From positions 8,060,001-8,124,000 of the forward strand of contig NC_062248.1 of the NCBI RefSeq assembly GCF_905475465.1: a stretch of DNA of 64,000 nucleotides. Direction: 5' to 3'. A program made the position numbers and the translations under genes. The stretch is from Pieris napi (taxonomy: Eukaryota > Arthropoda > Insecta > Lepidoptera > Pieridae). Positions 1 through 12,800 of the stretch are shown here, piece by piece. Position 1 is the stretch's first letter. Every line of letters begins with the position of its first letter. A model generated the notes under the pieces. The model ran no database searches. It was not told where the DNA came from and saw only the letters and a list, made by a program, of their open reading frames with translations.

Positions 1-716
1 AATAAATAAATAAATAAGAATCTAAGTGACAACTATCTGCTGTCTCATTCTTTTCAACTTAACAGTGGTTTTTGTTGTATCCAAATATGTTAGTAATTTT
101 CATTAAAGCAAGTAATTAATGTAATGGTTTAAATAATTAACGCAATATTATAATTATTACCAAGCCTAGCTAGAAGCAAATTACCTAACATTAATATTGA
201 ATAAAAGAAAGACGTTCAATTATTTCGACTCAAACCATTTTAAAAATATTTTCAAGGTTAATGAAACAAAGAAGTAACATGAAAAGTGTATTAAAACAAT
301 AATTTAAAAGTGTTAAAATTGTCATTTACTGTCTGTGAGCACATAAGCTGTCCTGCTATTAACATAAATAAAGTATTTGAATGTATTTTTTAATTGTTAA
401 TATTCTTGTCGATCTTTTTAATTAAGATCGGAGTGATGACATCCCCAGTGTATTCCGTAAATGCGCGTTGTGTTCGGGACTGCTAGCACACGTTGCTGGT
501 AATCTAAACTTCGTTACTTACATTGTTAGTGTAATATTTTATATAAACAAATTTAGTTAGTATAGTTCAAGGCTTTACGTGATCTCTTTGACAAAGGTTA
601 TTTACCGGCACGTAAGCTGATTTTTTATCATATCTTGTCGGCTTCCTGACAAAGAACCTACTTGAATCGATGAATCAATCAATGTAAAATGTATCTGTAG
701 ATATAGAGCAGATAAA
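1..716. other. AT-rich upstream region with possible promoter
   Basis: No coding exon is visible. The first 18 bases are an AATA microsatellite. A TATA-like TATATAA lies at 540-546, about 170 bases before the ATG at 717, so this could be the distal promoter and 5' UTR of the antiporter gene. That is inference only. Confidence 0.35.
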
Positions 717-899
717 ATGAAGTGTCGCGTACGGCAAACAAAAAGTAAGGTGAAGCTAGAGAGAGGCGTGAAGGAAAACAAAGGAAATCTTTCACCAGTC
801 CTGGCACGTAATCGCTCCAAGCGGTCTGGTCTGGAAGCTGTGAAACTTTACCTGCAAGTCAGCGGAGGCACTGGCAGAACATCGCGTTCCGCTACGACG
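717..899 (+). CDS. Candidate N-terminal coding exon of the antiporter gene
   Basis: An ATG at 717 opens 61 codons that stop exactly at a good donor (ACGACG followed by GTAAGT; intron starts at 900). The exon ends in phase 0. The acceptor at 16950-16951 opens an exon whose first seven codons (VRKTSLR) run in phase 0 into the ATG at 16973, so joining the two gives an uninterrupted longer protein (about 744 instead of 676 residues). The 61 residues are rich in Lys and Arg (MKCRVRQTKSKVKLERGVKE at the start) and show no domain. The exon could equally be a 5' UTR exon that happens to be open. The phase match supports linkage but does not prove translation from 717. Confidence 0.45.
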
Positions 900-3800
900 G
901 TAAGTGCTTATGTGACTAGGGAATTAGAGCTACCTTGTTGACACTTTATGATTTCTTCGCCTTAATATTCGCCAACTGCCTACGAGTTAATCTAACCATA
1001 AAAATAAATTATAATTAAAATAAATATTACTTCCATTATGATGAAGTTGCGTTATATATATTTCGATTTTAAAGTTTTACACAAACATTGGTATTACTCC
1101 TTGTCAAAACGGAAGTTAAAAATTACGAAATTTGTTCCACGTTGATCGCTATTCAATTGTTTCATTTTCTATTATCAGTTTAGGTACCTACATACATCGT
1201 TAAAACGTTTATAGTTCGTATTTAATAAATTAATAAATAAATACTGAGCTAAAAGGAAAAATTACAAATTTTATCACAGATCATATCTGTGAATATTGAT
1301 GCGAATAAATTAAATAAAAAATTAAATACTTTAACTAAGAGGAGGTATCACGAACACTATTAAATAACAAATGCTAAGGTAATAAATACCAGAGACAGTG
1401 ACGTAGTCATCATGTGATTCTGATCACTTCTAGTTGCCGCGAATAAATATAATGTAAATAGTATAATATAAACCTCAAAATATTCAAATTTTGTTTTTTT
1501 TAAAGACTATAATGTTTCTTCTATCTTTAATATATAAATACCCCGATCATGCTTCAATTATGTTTATTTTTTACTTTTCATGATCTGGGATATATCTTAT
1601 GAATTTCATTTACTTTATATGTATATATCAATGTTCTAATTAATGTTGGATTACTTTTTTGATTGCCTTCGCTATATATGTCGCAGCCAACTAGCTTTAT
1701 TAGCCGTTCAATTAACTGCCTAGCCGTTTAACTAACAGCCTGAAAGACATTCTGCCGTAGTGTTTGTTACAACATTTAACAAACTGGCTGGCTAATGCTA
1801 AGGCCATTCGTACGATTGAGTCATTTCTCTAACAAGTCTAAAACTTGTACTTGTACTTATTTTTCATGAAAATTTGGAAAACACCATTAAAGTTTTTTAT
1901 TTAATTTTTTTTACATGGCAAAAAGTGGAACTAAATTTTAATTAACAGGCTAGGCAAGTAATGAAACCTCATCGATCCAAGTCATTTGCCTAGCCATTTA
2001 ATCAACTGGCTGAACATCTTTTAGGCCGTTAGTTAATCGGCGCTGTTTAGTTAAACGGCTAGGCTGTTAATTGAATGGCTGATTAAGCTAGTTGGCTGCC
2101 ACATATACACAGGAATGAAATATACCAAATACATAAAACTATATGTACTACATAAAAATATTATTTTAAATTATTTTTCTTCTGCTGATAAGTGGATCAA
2201 AAGTGCGTCAATCGATAGTGTTTGTTCTTAAAAAATAAATAATCTGATTAGATTGTCAAGTACATATTTATCAATCTTACACTAAAGACTAAATCAGAGT
2301 CATCTTAATTTAATTTGACATATATATCAAAAAAACGTACAACCTTATTCTGACTCGACCTAAAAATTGATAAATACTTTTAAAAAACTCAGATTGTACC
2401 CATTGCTTCAGCATTTTGTCATCATGTATTTCTAAATATATTTTAATACGTAAGAATTCTCATCGATTGAACACAACAACGGTCAAACGATTACTTAGTC
2501 TGGCTACAACTTGTCAAGTATTTTCTTAATTATAAATATTTGGCTGCGTCTTACCAGTCTACTGCACTGGCAACTTGGCTGATTATCTCTACTAATATTA
2601 CAAAGCTAAGGAGTTTTTTTAACGTTATGATCTCAAGTTCTTTACTTGGTAGCATACAACTGTTGCATGAACTGCAATACATGAGTTTGCACTGCTTAAA
2701 GGGTTAAAGGTATGCAAAAATCAGGTATGACAAAATTTTAAGGTTGACCCACTATAAAATAATGCATTATAAATTTCAAATATTATATCAAATAATACAA
2801 TATTTGAGAACTTATAAAAATTATTTATTAAATAAGAACACGCAAGTATTTTTTCTTATTTTGGCAAAATTGCTCATGACATGGATCGATATCTTAGGAG
2901 ATAAAAAATAACTCCGCAATGAAACAATCATTTTGTCTTTGATGGACACGTTTACATATGTATATATGTTTTACAACATTTGCTGTTTTTTTACAATTTT
3001 CATGTTATAACAAATCTAAATTATGGTGCTATAATATTTATTAATTAGCTGCTGGAAAGATTTTCTGATATATCATTTCATATTTTATTTAAAACTAAAA
3101 TAATTTTTTTGACGATCTCCTACATTTGACTTTGCGATCCTGTTTTTGTCATCTTTTCATACTTTAGCAATCTTTAGTGAACACTTTTAGTCGCATAATA
3201 TAAGATGAATACTTGTTAAAAGTGTAAACGAAATTCACTAGAAAGAAATAAATCTGTAAAGGAGATACTTTTCGTAAGATATAGTGACAATAGACCGAAT
3301 AATTTTCCTTTTTATTATTATTGTTTATTTGGTATAGTCATATGACATACTAAAATTGACATTTTAATTCTATGTCATAGGATTTGTGAATATAAAGTAA
3401 AATACTTTATATTCACGTATTTAGTTAATTTATCTATACAAATATGAAAAAACTTTTTCGTGGTAATCAGATTTGCAAGGAAATCAAAGAAAAAACGGTC
3501 GAACGAAAACGTTTCCTACTAACGCTGCCTTAAGTATAAGAGATATATGTATAATTGAGATCTAGAGCTTGTTAATGCGTACAAAAAATGCGTATGTCTA
3601 ACTTTTATATTTTATATTATAATGAAACAAGTCCTCCGCCGTGTCTATCTGCCTTACTGTTTACGATTAACTTAAAAACTACTGCACGATATATTTGCGC
3701 TTTTCAGCAATATATAGAATATATATAAAAGATTCATGGGGAAGTTTATTATATATATGTAACATAGTCTAGAACTAAGCAAAATATTCTGAGATTGTCT

Positions 3801-6800
3801 CGACATACTTTTTAGGTAAATTATATATAAATAATTATAACTTTGACCCTTGTGGGCCAAAACAATAGTTACTATTGCTCTAAAGAGGTAAGATTTGTAT
3901 TTATGCATGTTATGAACATGGAAATAATATTTAGAAAATTCTCATCCGTTTCAAAGAACAAAAACATGATGCCGCACGAAGCCGAGACAGTGTTATATTA
4001 TTTGCCTTTCTAATATGACTTGTACATTTATTGGTCTAAGATCCCGCTATACAACGACCTTCACCGAGATGCTTATTTAATGAAACGTATTTTATATTTA
4101 ATTTAATATGTCAATAAATATAATCCATATGGGTTGTCTAGCAAATTTCAGTCCAGAGTATGTTTAATTAATAATTTAAAAAAAATATTTTTTTAAACAT
4201 TTCACCGGTATGATTATTAGATAAATTCTATACCAATCGAAAGTATGAAGCCCATAGAATATGCAAACTTTATGCTGCCCATTCTTTTCCGGTCACAACT
4301 ATCGGGTTGCCTGGTATAAACAGGTAATTCTGTACTAGCATTTTGCAACGGTCTGTTTATTGAATGAAATTAAAATGAAATTAAAGATTATTTTATTCTG
4401 AACACGGTGGTATAGGGTTGTCTGCGAAAAATCAGTCCAGAATTGCGGTTGTCGAATTTTAAAAAGTAAAATATTGCTCCAAGTGAATGTGTGTGACTGA
4501 GAGGTCCCAACCGACCATCCCATGCGATAGAAGAGGACACAGCATAGCAGCGGTTTAAAGTCCGCCCACTTAAAGAATGAGAGTGCGCATGCTATTTGGG
4601 CTTGGAAAAGAAAAGGATAGCGATGGACTCGTATAATTATGCATTATTTTGGAGTAGTTTATTATTTAAATAGAGAAATAGTTATTTAATTTTTTTTTAA
4701 TCAATTAATTATTTATGTGTATATTTTTTATGTGACACTAAAGTATATATACATCTTTAGTAAAAAAGAAGGTTGTAGTGATTCATATATAATAATACCC
4801 CGATTAAAAATATTGATTGAATAAAATTAAAAAATTTACTACATGCAAATTATAAATCTATAAAATATGTAAACAGAGAAATTGAAATCAATTGAAACTA
4901 TTGGAAAAAATTCAAAACCCATAAAAGTGAATTTTTTTAATCAGGGTACCTAATCTTGCTAATTTTATTTTTATTATAAGAAGACAAAATAAAAATGCGT
5001 GTACTTATGTACGCGCGTAAGAAGTTAAACTTCTTTGGCTTTCTTTATTTTTTAAAGTATGAAATAATTAATAACAAATATTTAACGTTAATAATATTTA
5101 TTATTTAGTATATTATTCAATTATTAATTAATATTAATAATTATTTATTATTTTATTATATTATTCATTCAATTTAATAACTACGTATGTTTCATAACCT
5201 TTTAACTAAGTAATAGGTCTTTGTGAAAAAGCATTCCTAAATTTCTTTGAAATTAAAACTCCTTTATTTGTTTAAAAGGTAAATGTCATTATGGTCATTC
5301 AAAATTCTTAGCATAGCTAACTTCACGCATATTCTATTTCTTTCTACTTGTAGATTGTCTTATTTCCATCTCGCTCGCGCACGCTCGGCGCCCATACTGA
5401 TAATTTAGTGTCACGGTGCGCGCGCATCGTAAAATTTCACTCTCATCAATTTTTCATAACGCGCCTAAAGAAGTATAACTTCAAAAACAACAATTAAAAA
5501 ATTAATTCTATTTATTGTAAAAAATTAAAAATACAATTTTTTTTTTAATTATTCAGAATCCGAGTCATAGGGCATAAAACTACGTTCTTCAACTTCTGAA
5601 TCTTCTTCGTCATCACTTTCTGTTTCACTTTTTTCGACAATGTCTTCTATCTTTAAAGGTGTATGATCCCCAATGAATCCTACTGGTTTTAAATATTCAT
5701 CTAAGAACCGTCCGCAGTTTTCAGGCTCAAATTTCACGCATATTGGATCCGTTGCATTAAGCCACATGGAATTTACGAAAATAAAATATATATTTTAATA
5801 TATACATATTATATTTTAATATAGAAATATAGAAGATCTATTAGCTAAGATAATTTTAAATCATAATAATTTTAGCAATATTTTACTTTTTAAAATTCGA
5901 CAACCGCAATTCTGGACTGATTTTTCGCAGACAACCCTATACCACCGTGTTCAGAATAAAATAATCTTTAATTTCATTTAAATTTCATTCAATAAACAGA
6001 CCGTTGCAAAATGCTAGTACAGAATTACCTGTTTATACCAGGCAACCCGATAGTTGTGACCGGAAAAGAATGGGCAGCATAAAGTTTGCATATTCTATGG
6101 GCTTCATACTTTCGATTGGTATAGAATCTATCTAATAATCATACCGGTGAAATGTTTAAAAAAATATTTTTTTTAAATTATTAATTAAACATACTCTGGA
6201 CTGAAATTTGCTAGACAACCCATATGGATTATATTTATTGACATATTAAATTTAATATAAAATATGTTTCATTAAATAAGCATCTCGGTGAAGGTCGTTG
6301 TATAGCGGGATCTTCTACTATATAGATTATTAAGAAATCATTATTTAAATATTAAAAACATAGCTCTTGTTTGTTTACCGATTTAGAAGGTTAATTGCCT
6401 GATTCACGTGAGAATATAACCTTAAAACCTATTTAATATCAATCACGTTTTTGATTAATTTTCTTTTTATTTACATATCATATGTATAACAAAATAGCAC
6501 AAAAAAGGTACTGTTAATAACTTTAACGTGTTGTTGATAACCTCCATGTTGGTACACATGTATGTATTAATGATATGTAATAATTTATTTGAGCTATAAC
6601 CCTTCATTGATGTTGGACTGAGATTTTTACATATGTTTCATAGATTTCCCATTAATTAAATTAGCCTTGCCTGACACTCGCTGTAGATTTTTGGGTATGG
6701 CTTACGATGGTTATCAACACGATCAAATATTTGCGCAAATATAAATAAAAATTGGTGCACATTTGAGGTTTGCAAACCAGCAGGGTTGACAGCCGCACAA

Positions 6801-9800
6801 TTGGCCAAAAGGTCTTATCTCTACCATAATATTAAAGCACACAGAGAATCAGCTACTATGTTACTTAGAAAGGGCTAACCTATATATTTGATTACTATAC
6901 GACATAAAAAAACACAAATACATATTTCAAAATTAACAAGAGTTAGCTGTATTCGGGCAAGGAGATGTAAAGTACTAAGATAAAACTGGTAATGACAAAC
7001 ATTTACTTGAAACCGAGTTATGATATAATTTATTTTGAAGGAAAAATGACCGAGTCACGAGACTCTTGTTTACATAAGGAGTTTAATGGTCATTGTTAAT
7101 CTGTGATCACTGCGGTATTATTTTCGTTACCTTATGGTTATCATTTCAAAGTTTATGTGTCGGTGATTTCGTTTTATTCGTCGTTTCTGTATTCATTTTG
7201 TAATTTTACTTCTAGATGATGAGAAATCCAAAAGTACTTAAAGAAACGAGATCAATTCATTATCATTTGAGATAATGTCAAAATATATGTCAATAAAAAA
7301 ATATGAAGTGATTTGTGGACGGTTATGCCGCAGTTTGTAGAATTTGCATTAAACTATAATAATAATAAATATATATTAAGATTTAAGTAATAAATAACCA
7401 CGGAGACAACTTATATATTAATGGCGCGAAATACTAATTACTGCGCATGCGTAACTAAATCAGGCCCGGCGTATATATAAATATTATTATTGGAATCCAC
7501 TGCAAAAATTGCCTGTTATGTATTTAACATTGATAATTGTTAAAGAAACTTGCCATGTATTGCAATAGAAAAATATAGTTTCATGCAAATTAAATAATCA
7601 CTTCATTTTTCGTTTTAAAGATTGCAAATTTGGACTGTTTTTTAAATATATGCAATTTTATTGTAAACTTTTTTTGGCGGTATGGCTTACCCTGTGGGCG
7701 AATATAAAATATGTTTTTTGTTTGCGCCAGATTTTTAGACGAATATAACAAAAGTCGTAACATATATTCTTATTGTTATTGTAGCTCATTTATAAATATG
7801 TCCTATTTATTTTGTACATAATGTTATTATTTGTTAAACATAAGTGGCACCTCAGGAAGTGTTATAAGTGTTTTACTGACAACTTCTATGGACTTGTTGA
7901 AATGTACTTTCTGTGATAATATTAATCCTAGGTAAGGATGTTTTATTATTTTTTATAAATATATAAAATAACAATAAATATAAAAAATAAAAATATATTT
8001 GTATTAATATTGTAAGTGTTATTCATATTTAACCTGAAGAAAATTAATGTATCCTACTAAACTGAAAATCACAAATACTGACTCATTTTACGATAGATTC
8101 CCAAAACGCGGTTACCCGTAGTTCGTCTTTAAATAAAAGGTGTTTTATTTTATGTAATTACTATTATTGAAATATACTTTCTGCGAGTGTCCCAACCGCA
8201 TACCCAAAGAACGCATTGCAAAGCCATGACCGCCCCAAAAAACATATTAAATATGTAACCAGCGAAGGCAGCCAAAGTGCTGTCAAAGACGGCCTTTATA
8301 TTAGTGAAAATGGCCAAAGGTTTGCCGCACTGAAGGAAATATAACCTCTTGTTCATATTATTTATCACCTTAAGTACCTCGTGACTTCAAGATCGTGTAA
8401 ACCGGCACAGATATAATATAGAAGTTAACCAACATCAACGTAGTGCCTACACTGTACTCGAATACTGCACTCTAGGTTGTGTTGAATAATCTGTGATTAC
8501 AGGAATTGATTAATTATAAAAACGGTAAGTGTCGATGCCGGCAAATAAATATATTTATTAATATTAATGAGAATATTTAATAAAGTTTTTAAATTTAAGA
8601 AATGTGCACACATTTTTATAATCTCCTACGTATCAAAGTTTCAGTAACAGCTACGTAATAAATTGATCGAGTTTGTAAATTAATAAATTGTAATAAAGTT
8701 CGTAATAAAAAAATATTTTTTTAAACGGTGGTTTGGAATAATTATTAATCAAATTAATTAAGACAAAATTTTGTTTTCTATTAAAAATTAATGTTTTATT
8801 GACATCGCTTGGATTAACTAATAAAAAAATATTATTACTACATTTAGTATATTATTCTATCACAAGCCATAAACATATAGAAATATATAGAGTTAGATTT
8901 TTAAAAGGTAACAAAATGTGATTTAATTCTATATTTAGTGTAATATATGAATAAAACTTCACAGCTTAAGTTTCAAATATATTAATTATTTGTTTTAATA
9001 AATAATAAAGTTAGTTTTGTGGTGTTTAGTAATTTTAGTATATGTATTTATTATTCTCTCTTACTTCAAAAGTATGAAGGCGCGTAAAGACATATCATAA
9101 AGGATTTTCATAAAATAAATTAGTATCAATCTAGTGCCTTTTGCGTTCTTCATCTACGGAAGTCAACATTTATTCCTGTTCATTATAAATTGTTTGATAA
9201 TTTTAGTTCCGGCTATTATTCTTCAATTTAATTTAAATTAATTTATTACAGTGTTTATTTTAATTTTTTTACACTTTATTTTAATAATTGTTTTTTCTAA
9301 GTGAAACCTTCCTTATATATATATATAAGTGCTTTGCCTCGTTAATATGTAGTAACAAAATCTAATCAAATCACTTACTCATTAACAATTTAAAACAGTA
9401 AGCGCACACCATACACGACACAGACATGAACTAAAAACATCGCCCACCACGACCATGACAAAACCTTGCTAACAATTTAGGCTATTTTCAAGCAAATTTA
9501 AAAAATAACAAAGGAAATTCAACACGCGTTTATTTACGCACGGTAACCAGTTTTGTATTTCTCAAGAATATTTCCTTGAGATGACCAGTGTCACGCAACA
9601 ATATAGCTGGATCATAACAATGAAAGAATATTAATTCACAAGGAAAAATTCACCGTGATAAACTCTATTTTCATATTATTCATTGTATGCGTTATACTTG
9701 GATTTATCAGCACTCGTCTTATGGATTTAAAAGGATTGTTATAAAATTGAAACAATTTATATCACTTCAGTAGCTGAATATAAGCTGTAGCATCATTATC

Positions 9801-12800
9801 ACATCGTGTGGATTTTATATATAAATAACGTTTTACATCCTATTTTATTGAAATTCTTAACCCAAATATTTTCTCTTACGCGTACTTACATTTTCTCACA
9901 TACGTACGGGTATTACATAAGACTTCTATCATTTCTAAAACACCATAGTACATGAAATACTACATCATCATATTAAGTTACAAATATATTATAGGTTACC
10001 ATACTATAGGTTGGTAAACGGAGCCCTTAAGGGTAATACTTACAAGTATTTCTTACTTACTTCCTTTTTAAAACTCCAGGCGATCTTGAATATCTTCAAT
10101 CTATATTATTCTTGATATATTTTTTAAGTATGCATGACATGGTTTTATTAAAATAATTAATTGCAGCGTCAAAAATTGATTCGTTGACGCGTCGTCGTAT
10201 CCTAATTGATTCAACTGGGATTGTGTAACCTAACCTTATGTTAAAGACGTTAGTATACGCAGGACATTGTAACACAGCTAACATATAGGTGTTACTTGTA
10301 TATTCATTTGTTGTTTTTAATCCTAGTCATATACATCATATGGGACTAAAATGGTATGTTATTTAGTTTTTCTGATTTTATTTATGTTATATAGTTATTA
10401 TGTTAAATAACATTATTTGACAATTGACTGTTCCATTTTAACTTACAACATTGTTTTTAAATGTTGCTAGGATATTAAAATATTTAGTTAATTTACAATT
10501 TAATTATTAGTATAGTTGTGGCTTTCATATTTTGGGACTGACTTATTATACGAGAAATTATGTTTATCTTTTAATTAAATGTATTAAATAAGATATATAT
10601 AGTATTAACAACTCGTATATTTATCAAAATAATTAAGTCCGCTAATTATCTAGATCCGTAAACATAACTAAACAGCGTTTATTCGCAACTAATAGTGATA
10701 AATGCTATTTACCTAATGCTTATCTTGTAACTGATGTTAATTTGACGATCGTGATCTATGCATTACAGTATTTGATATTGGTATTCAGTGACAAACGAGT
10801 TAACAGCAATATTAACAATAAACACGTTCGTAATATTTTCATAGCGCCTGAAAGTTATTAAGCTGCCCTTGACTTTAATAACTAACAGATGGACATTGAT
10901 TATTGGGATTTTCCTGATATCTTTTGTTAGATATGTAGGTATATCGAGAAAACATATGTACTAGATTTGTAACAGCATCAGCTGCAGTTATTTTTGTAAT
11001 GAAATCATTTTACAATTTCTATGAATAAATTACTTGACAACAATTGTGTTATATTAAATTTAGTATACTATATACAAGTGTACAATAAATAAATTTGTGA
11101 ATTAATGACTTACGTTGCTTTATTGTCTATTTGTTAAACTTTTGGAGATTTAAAAGTATTTGGTTTAATAAATTAGTAAAACTGTAATCTCACTGTGTAA
11201 ATAGTATTCAAAGCGTAGTATCGGAACTATAAATAGATAATATATAAAAGTCTAAATTCACATAACCCTTACTTTATTTTTCTTCATTTTTAGAACCATT
11301 ATCACACTCTAACGATTCAACGTTTGTCTATCATAACTTAAAAATTACCTTACTACTGTTTTCGTAATGTTTGATTTCCCCCCGATTATGAAACAGCTTT
11401 ATAACTTTCAAAATTGTTATGTATAAACCCGTTCTAGTCTGTTAAAATTTATATTCAACCTGGGTGTCTATTGTGACCTATAATTCTATCTCTTTAAATA
11501 GTTAAAGATGCATGCGTTCATAGGAACGCGGCCATACAACGATTTCGTAAGTAACATGCATGAGCAATCCAATTAAACAACCATTGGGGTCTAATACGAC
11601 AGAATGTCGAGACAAGTACCACAAATAAACAGTTGTTATGATTGAAAACTCGTGGCCGGCTACTCGTGAGAGATCATGTGATTGTGATGAGACCACTTAA
11701 GCAAATAAATACAGACCATTATTCGGTGTACGTACGGGGGCAATTTATAAATGTTAATGGCTTGAACTAAAATCTAAATTAATTAAAAGACAAGTCGTTA
11801 GGTGTTTAACAAGCTATAAATTGATACACTTTCACAACAGAATCTCTTGTTTTTAAATCTACATTTGTACTGCAACTATTTTATTGTTATGCCACTAAAA
11901 AGCCTCAGTCAGTTGCAGATTCAACTACTATTTACCATCCCCAAACTGATTTGCCAGTCCAAGTCTTGTTCCAAAAGTAATAACATTTAAAAAAATTTGC
12001 TTACTATTGTTTATGTTTTAGTTGTATCTAAAAAAATGTTATCGTTTTAATACTTATAGGTAAAAAACACAAGGTGTAATCCTAGGTGGCAATGAGGTTT
12101 TTCTTCTCTTGCACGCGCTGAAAATGTCAGAGATTTGTATGACCTACAATATCGACTGGAATGCAGTGTATGGAACTACGTTACTTGGTAGAAAAGTGCA
12201 CTTGTTGGAAGTCACTTGGAAAAGTGACAAAGTGCGCGGGTAGATCCTTTCATGACTTTGCCTTGGCATATGACCTGAACCTGAACCGGGAACCATTTGT
12301 TCCCGAAATCACGCGAATATCAGATGTGGATGGTCACAAACCATCTTTGTTGGACCTTCTGTTGACCTCGCATCCAGAGAACTACCAAGTCTCCGTAGAC
12401 CCTCCTCTGGGTTCGTCATCATTGCGTGGTTCGGAGTACTGTGCCTACAACGCGCCCTCCACGGCCCTAATACCAGCCAATCTCGTGATGCCAATAGCAG
12501 CAAAAACAAAAAAGATATGCTTTTTTTGTGATTTTTAACTTCGCTCGAGGTACTTCAAACGGGAAATCGCTAAAGCAAAGTTAGAGCACATCACCAGATT
12601 TGGCGAGAGATTGGCCCGCCTCCTTTCGGGGACTCGAGCCTTCTGGACTCTCGCCAAAGCTGTCCAAGGGAATTTTTGTCAGCCGTCCATTCCACCACAG
12701 GGAGTAAAACTTGCTGGCCCACACCGCAAACAAGAAGGCCGGCCTTTAGGGCTGTCTCTTCGCATCACACTTGACTTTGGATGACCAGGGGAGGTCAGGA

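Larger units (their letters stand above)
4039..6313. mobile_element. DNA transposon with 440-bp terminal inverted repeats
   Basis: A 2275-bp element bounded by inverted repeats 4039-4478 and 5874-6313. They are equal in length and almost identical; by eye only about two or three differences appear, for example near 4222 and 4371. The termini read AGATCCCGCTATACAACGAC. Directly outside both ends is TCTA (4035-4038 and 6314-6317), a 4-bp target duplication. The near identity of the arms implies a recent insertion. The interior (about 1.4 kb) holds a short acidic ORF on the minus strand (5549-5767), so it is internally deleted or rearranged. A 4-bp duplication other than TTAA argues against piggyBac and fits superfamilies such as Sola or Chapaev, but no superfamily can be assigned from what is visible. 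Confidence 0.85.
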
